A DNA stretch of 64,000 bases from Bacteroidota bacterium (GTDB lineage: Bacteria; Bacteroidota; Bacteroidia; Chitinophagales; Chitinophagaceae), in contig JADJJH010000003.1 of the NCBI GenBank assembly GCA_016706595.1, forward strand, positions 611,001 to 675,000. The letters are read 5' to 3'. The notes below the pieces were generated by a model that had not been told where the DNA came from, did not search any database, and saw only the letters and a list, made by a program, of their open reading frames with translations. Below are positions 53,002-62,056 of the stretch, piece after piece (the stretch's first letter is position 1; every line of letters begins with the position of its first letter). Position numbers and translations under genes: made by a program.

Positions 53002-53547
53002 TTACTTATATAAATAGGTCAACAAACTATCGGTTTGTATGTTTTCATAATAGGTCTTTTTCAGCTTTCGATTTACATTATACAATTGAACTTGTGGTAA
53101 TATCCAATTAGGCATAAAGGTTTTACTGATATATTCATCTTGGGTTGCACAAACAAATACATTCGGATATTTACCTAATTCGGCAATTTGTACAAAGCTG
53201 TTTAGCTCACCAAAATTTAATATCGAAGTAACAAAAATGATCGTCACATTTCTGAAGGCCTCCATTTTATCCTTTATTGCCATCGCAGCTTGTAAACAAT
53301 GGTCGCAATTAGGATTAAATAAAGTCATCACAATCGGTTTGTTTTTAGGGATATCTGCCTCAGTGATAAAAACTTCTTTATGAGTTACAAAATGAAATGG
53401 AGGCAGCACTGAATTTATCGGCATTTCTTCATGCTCTTTTTGTGTACCCGGAATTTGTTTTACTTGTTCTTGCTTAGCTTGCGCAAAGGATTGTGAGCTT
53501 ACCATTACCAAAGCACAAATGATTACAATGTGTTGTATAGTTTTCAT
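53002..53547 (-). CDS. Secreted thioredoxin-fold protein (TlpA/ResA-like)
   Basis: 181 residues. Signal peptide (to about 22) and a thioredoxin domain with active-site motif CDHC in FNPNCDHCLQAA. The Pro-containing cis-loop is visible as WILPQVQLYN. It is probably a periplasmic disulfide reductase. The start overlaps the aroC stop by 4 bp. Confidence 0.85.
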   Translation of the reverse strand: MKTIQHIVIICALVMVSSQSFAQAKQEQVKQIPGTQKEHEEMPINSVLPPFHFVTHKEVFITEADIPKNKPIVMTLFNPNCDHCLQAAMAIKDKMEAFRNVTIIFVTSILNFGELNSFVQIAELGKYPNVFVCATQDEYISKTFMPNWILPQVQLYNVNRKLKKTYYENIQTDSLLTYLYK

Positions 53548-54626
53548 AGTCGAGAAATTTTATTTTGTAAAAAGGCATCTGCCAAAACAATATGAGTATA
53601 AGCTTCAACAATGGGAACTGCGCGAGGCACCGCACATACATCATGTCGCCCGTCAATCGAAAACTCTATGATCTCATTTTGCTTATTGATGCTTTGTTGT
53701 TTTTGTTGTATGCTTGAAATGGGTTTAAAGGCAACATTAAAATAAATATCCATGCCATTACTAATTCCACCTTGAATTCCACCACTTCTATTCGTTGAGG
53801 TTTTAATGACATCCTTTTCTAACATAAAAGCATCATTATATTCACTTCCTTTCATTGAAGCAGACGCAAATCCATATCCATACTCAAAACCCTTGACGGT
53901 ATTAATACTTAACATGGCTTTGCCTAATTCAGCTTGCAATTTACCAAAAATCGGTTCGCCTAATCCCACAGGAACATGCTGAATTAAACAAGTGATGACA
54001 CCACCTAATGTATCGCCTTCTTCTTTAACTTGCTTGAGCAGTTCTAAAATTTTATTACTTAAATCTACATCCGGACAACGAACTTCACTTTCATCAACAC
54101 TATCCAAATTCAATGACGTTAAATCGTAAGGATTAGATAATGTAAGCTCACCAATTTGTGATACAAAAGCCCTTGTTTGAAGTTTAGTTTCTTTTTGTAA
54201 AAGTTGATTCGCAATTTCTCCTGCAGCTACTAAGGGGGCAGTTACGCGTATTGAACTTCTGCCGCCACCGAGATAATCACGAATGCCATATTTCATTTCA
54301 TTCGTAAAATCGGCATGGTTCGGACGATACAGATTTCTTAATGAGTCATAATCCTTCGATTTAGCATCCTTATTCTTAATAACAATACAAATGGGTGCTC
54401 CGGAAGTTGTATTTTCAAATACACCAGAAAGGATTTCAATTTCATCGGTTTCGTTTCGAGATGTAGTATAAAACGATTGATTGGTTTTACGCCGATCAAC
54501 TTGTTCTTGTATGGCTTCGATGTTAAGCTTTAAACCCGCAGGACATCCATCAATTACACATCCAACATAACTTCCATGCGATTCGCCAAATGAAGTAACT
54601 GTAAAAATATTGCCTAGGGTATTCAT
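53544..54626 (-). CDS. aroC: Chorismate synthase
   Basis: 360 residues from ATG 54626 (MNTLGNIFTVTSFGESHG). Signatures GESHGSYVGCVIDGCPAG, GGRSSIRVTAPLVAAGEIA and RHDVCAVPRAVPIVEA. It makes chorismate from EPSP using reduced FMN. It begins an operon with the thioredoxin-like and rhomboid genes. Confidence 0.97.
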   Translation of the reverse strand: MNTLGNIFTVTSFGESHGSYVGCVIDGCPAGLKLNIEAIQEQVDRRKTNQSFYTTSRNETDEIEILSGVFENTTSGAPICIVIKNKDAKSKDYDSLRNLYRPNHADFTNEMKYGIRDYLGGGRSSIRVTAPLVAAGEIANQLLQKETKLQTRAFVSQIGELTLSNPYDLTSLNLDSVDESEVRCPDVDLSNKILELLKQVKEEGDTLGGVITCLIQHVPVGLGEPIFGKLQAELGKAMLSINTVKGFEYGYGFASASMKGSEYNDAFMLEKDVIKTSTNRSGGIQGGISNGMDIYFNVAFKPISSIQQKQQSINKQNEIIEFSIDGRHDVCAVPRAVPIVEAYTHIVLADAFLQNKISRL

Positions 54627-54738
54627 GCTAAAGGATATCAAATATCAAACAAAAAAATGAGAATGGTGATTTGAAATAACTAAGTAATGGTTAAGTGTTT
54701 TGACCCTGAAAAAAGTTTTACTATTAGTTTACAGCGTA

Positions 54739-54746
54739 TACTTTTG
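54739..54746 (+). promoter_or_regulatory. -7 box (TACTTTTG) for hutI
   Basis: TACTTTTG ends 4 bp before ATG 54751, implying a leaderless or near-leaderless transcript if used. Confidence 0.5.
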
Positions 54747-54750
54747 CACC

Positions 54751-55986
54751 ATGCGAACTCTCATTACAAATATTGCAACTCTTTATCAAACCGAAACAAC
54801 CGATTCACAAAGATGGGTTGCAAAAGGAAGTGATATGAAAAACCTCCCTCATATCAACCATGCTTGGCTTTTAATTGAAGATGGATTAATCGCCGATTTT
54901 GGTGAGATGAATACACTCAATTCTTTTCAATTTGAAAAAGAAATTGACGCTAAACAAGGTATCGTTTTACCTGCTTGGTGCGATTCGCATACTCACCTAG
55001 TATTTGCTCATTCGCGTGAACATGAATTTGTTGATCGTATTAACGGACTCACTTACGAAGACATTGCAAAGAGAGGAGGGGGGATTTTACATTCTGCGAA
55101 GCGACTCAATGAAACGAGTGAAAGTGAATTATTCGACAACGCTTTGGTTAGATTGGAAGAAGTAAAACAAACCGGTACAGGTGCTATTGAAATTAAAAGC
55201 GGTTATGGTTTACAAGTTGAAGGTGAACTTAAAATGTTGCGGGTTATTAAGCGTTTAAAAGAAACAAGTGAACTTACTATCAAAGCTACATTTTTAGCCG
55301 GTCATGCCTACCCACTCGAATACCGTGAAAATCATGAAGGTTTTATTAAACTGATCATAGACGAAATGTTGCCTAATGTTGCTAATGAAGGATTAGCTGA
55401 ATATATTGATGTGTTTTGTGAAAAAGGTTTTTTTAGTGTAGATGAAACCGATAGAATTTTAGAAGCCGGTGTCAAGTTTGGATTAAAACCCAAGGTGCAC
55501 GCCAACCAATTGTATAATAGTGGAGGCGTTCAAGTTGGCGTTAAACACAATGCTATCAGTGTTGACCACCTCGAAACTATGGACGAAGATGAAATTAATT
55601 GTCTGCTTTCTTCTAATACCATGCCTACCTTATTACCCGGTGCCGCTTTCTTTTTAGCCATGCATTATCAACCGGCTCGAAAATTAATTGATGCGGGATT
55701 ACCTGTTGCCTTAGCTACCGATTTCAATCCGGGTTCTTGTCCGAGTAGTAATATGAACTTCATTATTTCATTAGCATGTACGCAAATGAAAATGACACCC
55801 GAAGAAGCTATCAATGCCTGCACAATCAATGGTGCTGCCGCTATGGAAGTGAATGATAAATTGGGTTCGATTTGCAAAGGCAAGCAAGCCAATGTAATTA
55901 TTACGAAACCTATTCCTTCTTTGGCCTATTTGCCGTATAGTTTTGGAAGTAATCAAATAAGTAGTGTAATGATTCATGGGAAGTAA
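54751..55986 (+). CDS. hutI: Imidazolonepropionase
   Basis: 411 residues from ATG 54751. Amidohydrolase with SHTHLVFA metal ligands, HAREHEF-like HSREHEFVDRINGLTYEDIAKRGGGI, GHAYPLEY, HANQL and the Asp in ALATDFNPGSCP. It opens the imidazolone ring in histidine breakdown. Other hut genes are not in the window. Confidence 0.96.
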   Translation: MRTLITNIATLYQTETTDSQRWVAKGSDMKNLPHINHAWLLIEDGLIADFGEMNTLNSFQFEKEIDAKQGIVLPAWCDSHTHLVFAHSREHEFVDRINGLTYEDIAKRGGGILHSAKRLNETSESELFDNALVRLEEVKQTGTGAIEIKSGYGLQVEGELKMLRVIKRLKETSELTIKATFLAGHAYPLEYRENHEGFIKLIIDEMLPNVANEGLAEYIDVFCEKGFFSVDETDRILEAGVKFGLKPKVHANQLYNSGGVQVGVKHNAISVDHLETMDEDEINCLLSSNTMPTLLPGAAFFLAMHYQPARKLIDAGLPVALATDFNPGSCPSSNMNFIISLACTQMKMTPEEAINACTINGAAAMEVNDKLGSICKGKQANVIITKPIPSLAYLPYSFGSNQISSVMIHGK

Positions 55987-56302
55987 TACCCATGTGATTT
56001 GTGTCGTAGACCAAATCTTATCCCGTACGTACGGGAGTTTATGCCGATTAGATAGCTGTTCTGGCCAATTTATTGGTCTGTTATAGATATCATTTCGGTA
56101 TAATGAATATTTTGATGACTGAAATTAATTCGTACAACCAGCTGAAATATAAATTCAATTTGAACAATCTGCTTATAATCGAAAGCATGTCTAATACCAA
56201 TAAGGCGAAGCTTTCCGGATTTGAAAGCTGCGGTTTACTTTTGTAAATAAAGGCTTTGCAAAATTCGAGTAATGAAGCATAGGAGGTTATTAGTGATGCC
56301 TC
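55987..56302. other. Intergenic stretch with a 16-bp palindrome
   Basis: No gene seen. Contains the perfect palindrome TCCCGTACGTACGGGA at 56021-56036. An imperfect inverted pair (aggagg/cctcct, about 56281-56305) near the right end may act as a weak terminator for the leftward isoaspartyl peptidase gene. Confidence 0.6.
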
Positions 56303-57256
56303 CTAATCTTTATATATAGCCACTTTATTTATTCCCCCACTGGTTTTTACCCCACGATACATGCCTTCGCTATTAAAACATAAATCGTAATTACCTAAGG
56401 CATCAACCGCTATTAAACCTCCTTCGCCACCTAGGGCTACTAATTTTTCTTTTACTACAATATGACAAGCTTCTTGAAGTGTAAGTCCTTTGTATTCCAT
56501 CAAGCCCGATACATCATAAGCTACCACTGCACGTAAAAAATATTCGCCATGTCCTGTACAACTTATTGCACAAGTTTTATCATTGGCATAAGTGCCTGAA
56601 CCCGGTATCGGACTATCACCTATTCTCCCAAAACGCTTGTTGGTCATACCGCCGGTTGAGGTGCCTGCAGCAATATGTCCGTGCGCATCCAAGGCCACAG
56701 CACCAACGGTTCCAAATTTTTTATCCTCATGCGGCATCCCTTTCAAATTATCTTCTTTATGGTCGAGTTGATAATAATCGCTATCTCTAATTTCTATCCA
56801 TTGATCATATCGATACTTAGTAAAAAAGTATTCATCCGGAGCTTGTTCTATACCACGGTTTAACGCAAATTCTTTAGCACCATTTCCGCTTAACATAACA
56901 TGGCCCGAGTGCAGCATAATTTCTTTGGCTAGTATAATGGGGTTTTTAATATTTCTTACCCCGGCAACGGCACCGGCTTGTAAATTGCTACCATCCATAA
57001 TCGCGGCATCCATTTCATTGATTCCCTTTTTAGTAAATACCGAACCTCTTCCTGCATTAAACAATTCATTATCCTCAAGCGAGGTAATGGCAGCAGCAAC
57101 TGCGTCAAGTGCTGAACCTTGTTTTTCAAGTATAGCATAACCAGCATCGAGTGCATTTTGCAAACCATCATCATATAATTTTTCAAGTTCGGGCGTTAAC
57201 ATCGATTTCAAAATGGTGCCTGCGCCGCCGTGTATGGCTAATGTAAGTTTACTCAT
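56303..57256 (-). CDS. Isoaspartyl peptidase / plant-type L-asparaginase (Ntn hydrolase)
   Basis: 317 residues. Family T2 with the autocleavage site FGTVGAVALDAHGHIAAGTSTGG, where Thr becomes the nucleophile after self-processing, and GRIGDSPIPGSGTYA and GHGEYFLR. It hydrolyses isoaspartyl dipeptides and asparagine. No signal peptide is obvious, so probably cytoplasmic. Confidence 0.94.
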   Translation of the reverse strand: MSKLTLAIHGGAGTILKSMLTPELEKLYDDGLQNALDAGYAILEKQGSALDAVAAAITSLEDNELFNAGRGSVFTKKGINEMDAAIMDGSNLQAGAVAGVRNIKNPIILAKEIMLHSGHVMLSGNGAKEFALNRGIEQAPDEYFFTKYRYDQWIEIRDSDYYQLDHKEDNLKGMPHEDKKFGTVGAVALDAHGHIAAGTSTGGMTNKRFGRIGDSPIPGSGTYANDKTCAISCTGHGEYFLRAVVAYDVSGLMEYKGLTLQEACHIVVKEKLVALGGEGGLIAVDALGNYDLCFNSEGMYRGVKTSGGINKVAIYKD

Positions 57257-57330
57257 TGGGTATATATTGCTTGCAAATGTAATCGTTTGATTCAGTTCAT
57301 GAAATCTTGATTTAAATTCTTTCTAATTAT

Positions 57331-57412
57331 TTTTTGGGTGGCAGCCAGGCTTTCAGCTTTACTCCTCTCACGCCAAAGCGCGTGTTGCGGGGTATCGCTT
57401 CAATCCTTGCCA
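57331..57412 (+). repeat. Degenerate dispersed repeat, copy C
   Basis: GGGTGGCAGCC, AGGCTTTC and GCTTCAATCCTTGCC occur in the order of the other copies but with many differences. A GCGTCAGGGG block shared with copy D follows at about 57565. Lies in the 420-bp gap 57257-57676, which also holds a hairpin (aacctctcaggcgaggtt, 57460-57477) and no gene. Confidence 0.5.
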
Positions 57413-57635
57413 CAAATACAACTACCTATAAAATAATTACAATTATAGGTGCTTCTTAAAACCTCTCAGGCGAGGTTTAGGATTTTGCAATTCGGATAGC
57501 GGCCGGAAGCGTTTACTACCGTAAATAAAGGGTCCCGCAGGTGCAGGATTCGAATAACGAAGCGTCAGGGGGGATTTAGAGATACCCTTATTCTTTCTTT
57601 AACACCCCTATACAGTATCACTAAAATAGTTCGTT

Positions 57636-57643
57636 TACTTTTG
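57636..57643 (+). promoter_or_regulatory. -7 box (TACTTTTG) for the ABC exporter operon
   Basis: TACTTTTG, 33 bp before ATG 57677. Confidence 0.45.
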
Positions 57644-57676
57644 AAGCTTCACCTAATTTCGTCGCCAATATAATTT

Positions 57677-58588
57677 ATGCAGGCAGCTATTACCCTCGAA
57701 AACGTAAGCAAAAAATTTAATGGAAATCCCGCCGTCGATAAACTCAGTTTTGAGGTTAAGCAAGGAGATATCTACGGATTTTTAGGTCCAAATGGCTCAG
57801 GTAAAAGTACCACCTTGCGTATGATTATGTCGCTCATAAAACCCGACGAAGGCAGTATTCATTTGTTTGGCGAATCGCTTGCAAGTAATCGTTCATCCAT
57901 CATGCGAAAAATTGGATGTATTATTGAAAAGCCTGATTTTTATGGTTACTTGAGCGCGCTAGAAAATTTAAAATTATTTGCTCGTGCTAATTTATTACAG
58001 CTCAATGAAAAAGACTACACTAACTTGTTAGCCCAAGTGGGGTTAAGTGGTAGAGGTAAAGATAAAGTGAAAACCTATTCACATGGAATGAAGCAACGTC
58101 TTGGATTAGCACAAGTTTTAATTCATGATCCTGAACTGATTATTCTAGATGAACCCAATACCGGACTCGACCCACAAGGGATTATTGATTTACGCGAATT
58201 GTTATGGTCGCTAAATGTAGAGCAAGGAAAAACCATTTTGTTTTCGTCGCACATATTAAGTGAGGTGCAAGAAATTTGTAATCGTATGATTATTATCCAT
58301 CATGGTAAAACGGTTGTGCAAGGCAGTGTAGAAGAATTATTGTCTACCGAAAATTTACAAGTAAGTATGGAAGTGAGTAATCCTGAAATTTGCAAGCAAC
58401 AATTACAACAAAGTAGATGGCAAGCTTTTTTGCAAAGTGAAGATGAACATCGCTTTTCATTCGGCATGGCAAAAACTGAAATTCCTTTGCTCATCGAGTA
58501 TTTAACACACCATAAAGTTTTCATTGAACGAATTGATTATAAAAATCAACTGGAAGATTATTTTTTAAAAATTACGAAGGGATCATGA
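57677..58588 (+). CDS. ABC transporter ATP-binding protein
   Basis: 303 residues. Walker A GPNGSGKST, signature YSHGMKQRLGLAQ, Walker B LIILDEPNTGLDP, H-loop SSHILSE, then a C-terminal region of about 80 residues typical of the CcmA/NatA-like group. The 3' end overlaps the permease start by 4 bp. Substrate unknown. Confidence 0.95.
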   Translation: MQAAITLENVSKKFNGNPAVDKLSFEVKQGDIYGFLGPNGSGKSTTLRMIMSLIKPDEGSIHLFGESLASNRSSIMRKIGCIIEKPDFYGYLSALENLKLFARANLLQLNEKDYTNLLAQVGLSGRGKDKVKTYSHGMKQRLGLAQVLIHDPELIILDEPNTGLDPQGIIDLRELLWSLNVEQGKTILFSSHILSEVQEICNRMIIIHHGKTVVQGSVEELLSTENLQVSMEVSNPEICKQQLQQSRWQAFLQSEDEHRFSFGMAKTEIPLLIEYLTHHKVFIERIDYKNQLEDYFLKITKGS

Positions 58589-59433
58589 AGGAGTTTATAG
58601 CCATCTTTAAAAATGAGTTAGTGAAAACCATGAAACGGCCTCGCAGTTTCATTGGCTTTGCCATAATTTCATTTGTGTGTATGGTATTGCAGGCTGCGTT
58701 TTATCAAGATGGGAAAGAATTATTGTCAATGGTTACTTCTCAGTTTGAGCAAGTCTTCTCTGTGCAAGGAAATGTGTTAAATGGCAACTTAATTTGCTTC
58801 ATTATTTTACAAACTCTTATTGTACAAATGCCCTTATTGGTTGCGTTTGTAACCGGCGATACCATTAGTGGAGAAGCGGCTTCAGGTACCTTACGCTTTT
58901 TATTAACTCGACCCGCTTCACGTACGAAAATTTTATTGGCTAAATGGTTAAGCGGCTTGTTATATACCTTAATACTTTTGGCTATCTTGGGGTTTTTCGC
59001 ACTCATAGTTTCTCGCTGGATATTTGGGGAAGGTGATTTAGTAGCATTAAATAGTGATGGACTAACGATTATTAGGGCGCATGAGATAAATTGGCGATGG
59101 GCTGCCGCTTTCTTCATTGCATTTTTGTCGCTTAGCGTTGTAGCAACTTATGCCGTTATGTTGTCCACCATGATGGATAATTCAATAACGCCGATAGTAA
59201 CTGTAATGGTTACCATCATTGTATTTACGATTATCGGATTGTTTGATATGCCAAGTTTCGATCTTATCAAACCTTTTTTATTTACAACGCATATGATTTC
59301 TTGGCGTAGCTTATTTGAAGATCCGATTCCATGGAATGTCATTATTCAATCATGTTCGATATTAGCCATTCATATCATGTTGTTTTTGGGTATCGGAATT
59401 TATTATTTTAAACGAAAAGACATACAGAGCTAA
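58585..59433 (+). CDS. ABC-2 type permease
   Basis: 282 residues, about six membrane helices, with the motif VTGDTISGEAASGTLRFLLTRPASRTKILLAKWLSG of ABC-2 membrane subunits. Works with the upstream ATPase; the stop shares one base with the next gene's ATG. Confidence 0.93.
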   Translation: MKEFIAIFKNELVKTMKRPRSFIGFAIISFVCMVLQAAFYQDGKELLSMVTSQFEQVFSVQGNVLNGNLICFIILQTLIVQMPLLVAFVTGDTISGEAASGTLRFLLTRPASRTKILLAKWLSGLLYTLILLAILGFFALIVSRWIFGEGDLVALNSDGLTIIRAHEINWRWAAAFFIAFLSLSVVATYAVMLSTMMDNSITPIVTVMVTIIVFTIIGLFDMPSFDLIKPFLFTTHMISWRSLFEDPIPWNVIIQSCSILAIHIMLFLGIGIYYFKRKDIQS

Positions 59434-60125
59434 TGCGTAAACTATTATTTGTAATACTCATTCTGCTTGCACAACATGCAATGGCGGTAGATGATTCGAA
59501 ATTATTGATTCGCGAAATCAATCGAAAGTTTGCGCTGGTAGCTGATTACAATGCGAACGTAGATATGAAATTTGATATCCCGGGGGTAAAGATGAATAGC
59601 ATGAAAGGTAAGATATTTTTCAAAAAGCCGGATCGATTTCGAATTCGTACCAAAGGAATTTATTTTATGCCTAAGCAAAATCCAATGCAACAAATTGGAA
59701 GTATGCTATTAGATACCAATTCATATACTAGTATTATTTCGGGCTATGAAACGCTTGATGGCCGTGAATGTGCGGTAGTTAATATCATTCCAACAGGTAA
59801 CCAAAGTGAACTCATTTTAGGTAAGTTTTGGATTGATAAAAAGAATCCTCTCATTATGAAAACACAAATCACGACTCGAAATAATGGTACCATCGAAACG
59901 CAAAATGTGTATGGTTCAATGGCAAAATATGCCTTACCTGAAAAAATAACCATCGTGGTTGAAATGAAGCGTTTTAAAATGTCGAAAATGATGACCGCCG
60001 ATTTAAATAAGAAATCTGCACCCAAAAAAACTGAAAATCAAACCGAAAAAGGGAGAATTTCAATGACAATGAGCAATTATAAAATCAATACCAAATTTTC
60101 GGACGCTGAGTTTACGGCTGAATAA
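59433..60125 (+). CDS. LolA-like outer-membrane lipoprotein-sorting protein
   Basis: 230 residues. Signal peptide (to about 18), then a LolA/LppX-type half-barrel pattern (INRKFALVADYNANVDMKF ... MKGKIFFKKPDRFRI ... GYETLDGRECAVVNIIP ... KFWIDKKNPLIMKT). Such proteins carry lipid or lipoprotein across the periplasm. It is the third gene of the ABC operon, suggesting the exporter and this carrier act on the same hydrophobic cargo. Confidence 0.82.
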   Translation: MRKLLFVILILLAQHAMAVDDSKLLIREINRKFALVADYNANVDMKFDIPGVKMNSMKGKIFFKKPDRFRIRTKGIYFMPKQNPMQQIGSMLLDTNSYTSIISGYETLDGRECAVVNIIPTGNQSELILGKFWIDKKNPLIMKTQITTRNNGTIETQNVYGSMAKYALPEKITIVVEMKRFKMSKMMTADLNKKSAPKKTENQTEKGRISMTMSNYKINTKFSDAEFTAE

Positions 60126-60166
60126 TGATATCTAGTTTAATTTAATAGAAAATTGTACCTGATAAT

Positions 60167-60200
60167 CGTCATTGCGACGCTCTGGGAGGCAATCTTGAAT
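60167..60200 (+). repeat. Fragment of a GTCATTGCGA-type dispersed repeat
   Basis: GTCATTGCGACGC...GAGGCAATCTTGAA recalls a dispersed repeat often seen between genes in many bacteria including Bacteroidota. One partial copy; the rest of 60126-60352 shows nothing else. Confidence 0.4.
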
Positions 60201-60352
60201 ATGAAACGAAAATTATTCTTTTCTTACTTGGACTCGAAAATGTAAATACGTAACTCTATTCTTGAGACTTAGGTCACCATACTTTTCATAAGATATTCAA
60301 GTGATATTTGTAGGATTAACCACATTTGAGTAATTTCGGCAAAATTAATGGT

Positions 60353-60910
60353 ATGAGTGAAAGCAATTTAATCACTGGCGACAATCTGGCTCTTCAAAAT
60401 GTAAGGTATATGTTTATCATTGATGATGATCCGGTGCAAACTGAAATGATTAATGATTATCTGAAAGAAAGATATTTGTTCGAAGTGAAAAAATATGCTA
60501 CCGGCGAAGAAGCATTGATAGATGTAGCGAAATTGAAACCCGAAATCGTTATCCTCGATTATCACATGAACTCAAATAATCCTGGTGCAAAAAACGGCGT
60601 AGAAATTTTAAAAGAAATTCGAGTCTTGAATCCAGCCACTCGTGTAATTATGTTTACTGGTGAAGACAATATCAATATTGCTTTGGATAGTATGCGACAT
60701 GGTGCTCACGACTACATCATCAAAGGTGAAACCTCTTTCAATAAAATAGAAAATACGGTAAATCGATTAGGTGAAATGCACAGATTAGAGGCGGTGAATG
60801 TGGCACAAAAACGTACGATTTTATTCTTGGGAGTTTGTATCAGCATCATTATTGTATTAGCAATTTTATATGCGGTACTTGGTTCGCCATTTGCTTCGGA
60901 AAGTACGTAG
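60353..60910 (+). CDS. Receiver-domain protein with C-terminal membrane anchor
   Basis: 185 residues from ATG 60353 (MSESNLITGDN); a TTG at 60326 is less likely. The receiver domain has FIIDDDP, phospho-acceptor Asp in IVILDYHM, and the Lys in YIIKGE. After a helix (IENTVNRLGEMHRLEAVNVAQKR) one membrane segment (TILFLGVCISIIIVLAILYAVLG) ends the protein with a short tail. It has no output domain. It would tether a phosphorylatable receiver to the membrane. No kinase is adjacent. Confidence 0.88.
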   Translation: MSESNLITGDNLALQNVRYMFIIDDDPVQTEMINDYLKERYLFEVKKYATGEEALIDVAKLKPEIVILDYHMNSNNPGAKNGVEILKEIRVLNPATRVIMFTGEDNINIALDSMRHGAHDYIIKGETSFNKIENTVNRLGEMHRLEAVNVAQKRTILFLGVCISIIIVLAILYAVLGSPFASEST

Positions 60911-60949
60911 AAGTCATATTTCTGTAGGGTTGAGAAATGAATTCGTTTT

Positions 60950-61660
60950 TTGTTCTTGAAAGTTCTGCTTTTTATATTCTTATTTTTTCATACGACGAAT
61001 ATCTACAGCCAAACTTGCTATTGTGAAAGTGATACTTTGCTTAAGGAAATCATTTCTTGTGACACCATAGAATTTGATAACAAAGCTTCTATGTATTGGA
61101 GTTTTAATTGCGATTCGTCTTGGTTGACTTTTGAAAGCCCGTCAAAAAATCGTGAAATTTTATTTTCTCTTGGTGATGGACTTCAATCTATGACAGGGCG
61201 ACTGGGTTATGTTTTTGCGCAAGAATATAAAAATCATTTTTTGATTCAAAACAATGTCATTTCAGGCTGTTGTTCTCCACCTGATTTTTATTTATATGAC
61301 AAACACACTGGGAAATTGAAAGAAGAATTAGGATGTATTCTTTTTTATGGGAAAGATAAAAAGCTTCCTTTTATTATAAGCGTTTCAAATAGTAATTATG
61401 ATACTTTATCTAATCTAGATTATAATTCTATTATAGTTTATAACATTGATAAAGGAAAAAGGTACTCTATATCATTACCAGAAGGCGAAATAAAAAAGGC
61501 ACTGATAGAAGCAGATGAAATCTATCCTGAATATTTATTTGAAGAACCGAAAGTAAAGGGATCTATTATTACGCTTACGTATTCACTTAATTCAGAGAGT
61601 AAAATAAATGAATCTCAGCGGACTGTAAGAATTGATTTGAAAGAGTACATGGATTATTAG
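60950..61660 (+). CDS. Secreted protein of unknown function, start disrupted
   Basis: 236 residues if started at TTG 60950. The signal peptide (FLKVLLFIFLFFHTTNIYSQ) and a Cys-rich start (TCYCESDTLL, IISGCCSPPDFYLYDKHTGKL) are clear. The nearest ATG (60937) is in another frame; dropping one T from the T6 run at 60946-60951 would join ATG to the signal peptide as MNSFLFLKVLL. No family recognised. Confidence 0.65.
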   Translation: MFLKVLLFIFLFFHTTNIYSQTCYCESDTLLKEIISCDTIEFDNKASMYWSFNCDSSWLTFESPSKNREILFSLGDGLQSMTGRLGYVFAQEYKNHFLIQNNVISGCCSPPDFYLYDKHTGKLKEELGCILFYGKDKKLPFIISVSNSNYDTLSNLDYNSIIVYNIDKGKRYSISLPEGEIKKALIEADEIYPEYLFEEPKVKGSIITLTYSLNSESKINESQRTVRIDLKEYMDY

Positions 61661-61819
61661 CTTGTGATATTTTTAGGCCGATAAAGTATTTGCATTAGCT
61701 AACTTTTTTCATTATTGTCTATTGTTTGCAAGATAATCAGTTGGGAAAACAATATTCTTTGAATAGATAAGTGTTTATGATTATTGTAATTCCTTTTTAA
61801 TTGTGTGAAGGATTGCAAC

Positions 61820-61935
61820 GAAAATCCCCTGACGCCTCGGCAGGGATTGAAGTGCAAAGCCTGACCCGATGCAGAAAAAAAAAACTCTGAGGTACGAAGT
61901 GATTTTTTTTCGCAATCGGGGCACACCCAAAAAAA
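61820..61935 (-). repeat. Degenerate dispersed repeat, copy D
   Basis: Minus-strand reading: GGGTGTGCCCC, TCGGGTCAGGCTT, TTCAATCCCTGCC, GCGTCAGGGG. The order matches copies A and B with drift. A frame across it on the minus strand is not a gene. The rest of 61661-62056 holds nothing else recognisable. Confidence 0.5.
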
Positions 61936-62056
61936 CAACAACGATAGATTACTGATCATGCTCTGATTCTTCTTGCTTTCTATTTTCTGTAAGCTTCCCA
62001 AATTCTCCTAAATAATTTCAACTCAATTTGTACCTTAGTCCTTCAATTTATTTAAC

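Noticed and set aside
57261..57620. Possible tRNA-like stretch with a GATTCGAA segment near 57550
   Set aside because: No cloverleaf: acceptor and anticodon stems cannot be paired, and the T-loop pattern is incomplete.
61699..62001. 100-codon minus-strand frame
   Set aside because: It is a translation of dispersed repeat copy D with long A/T runs, not a gene.
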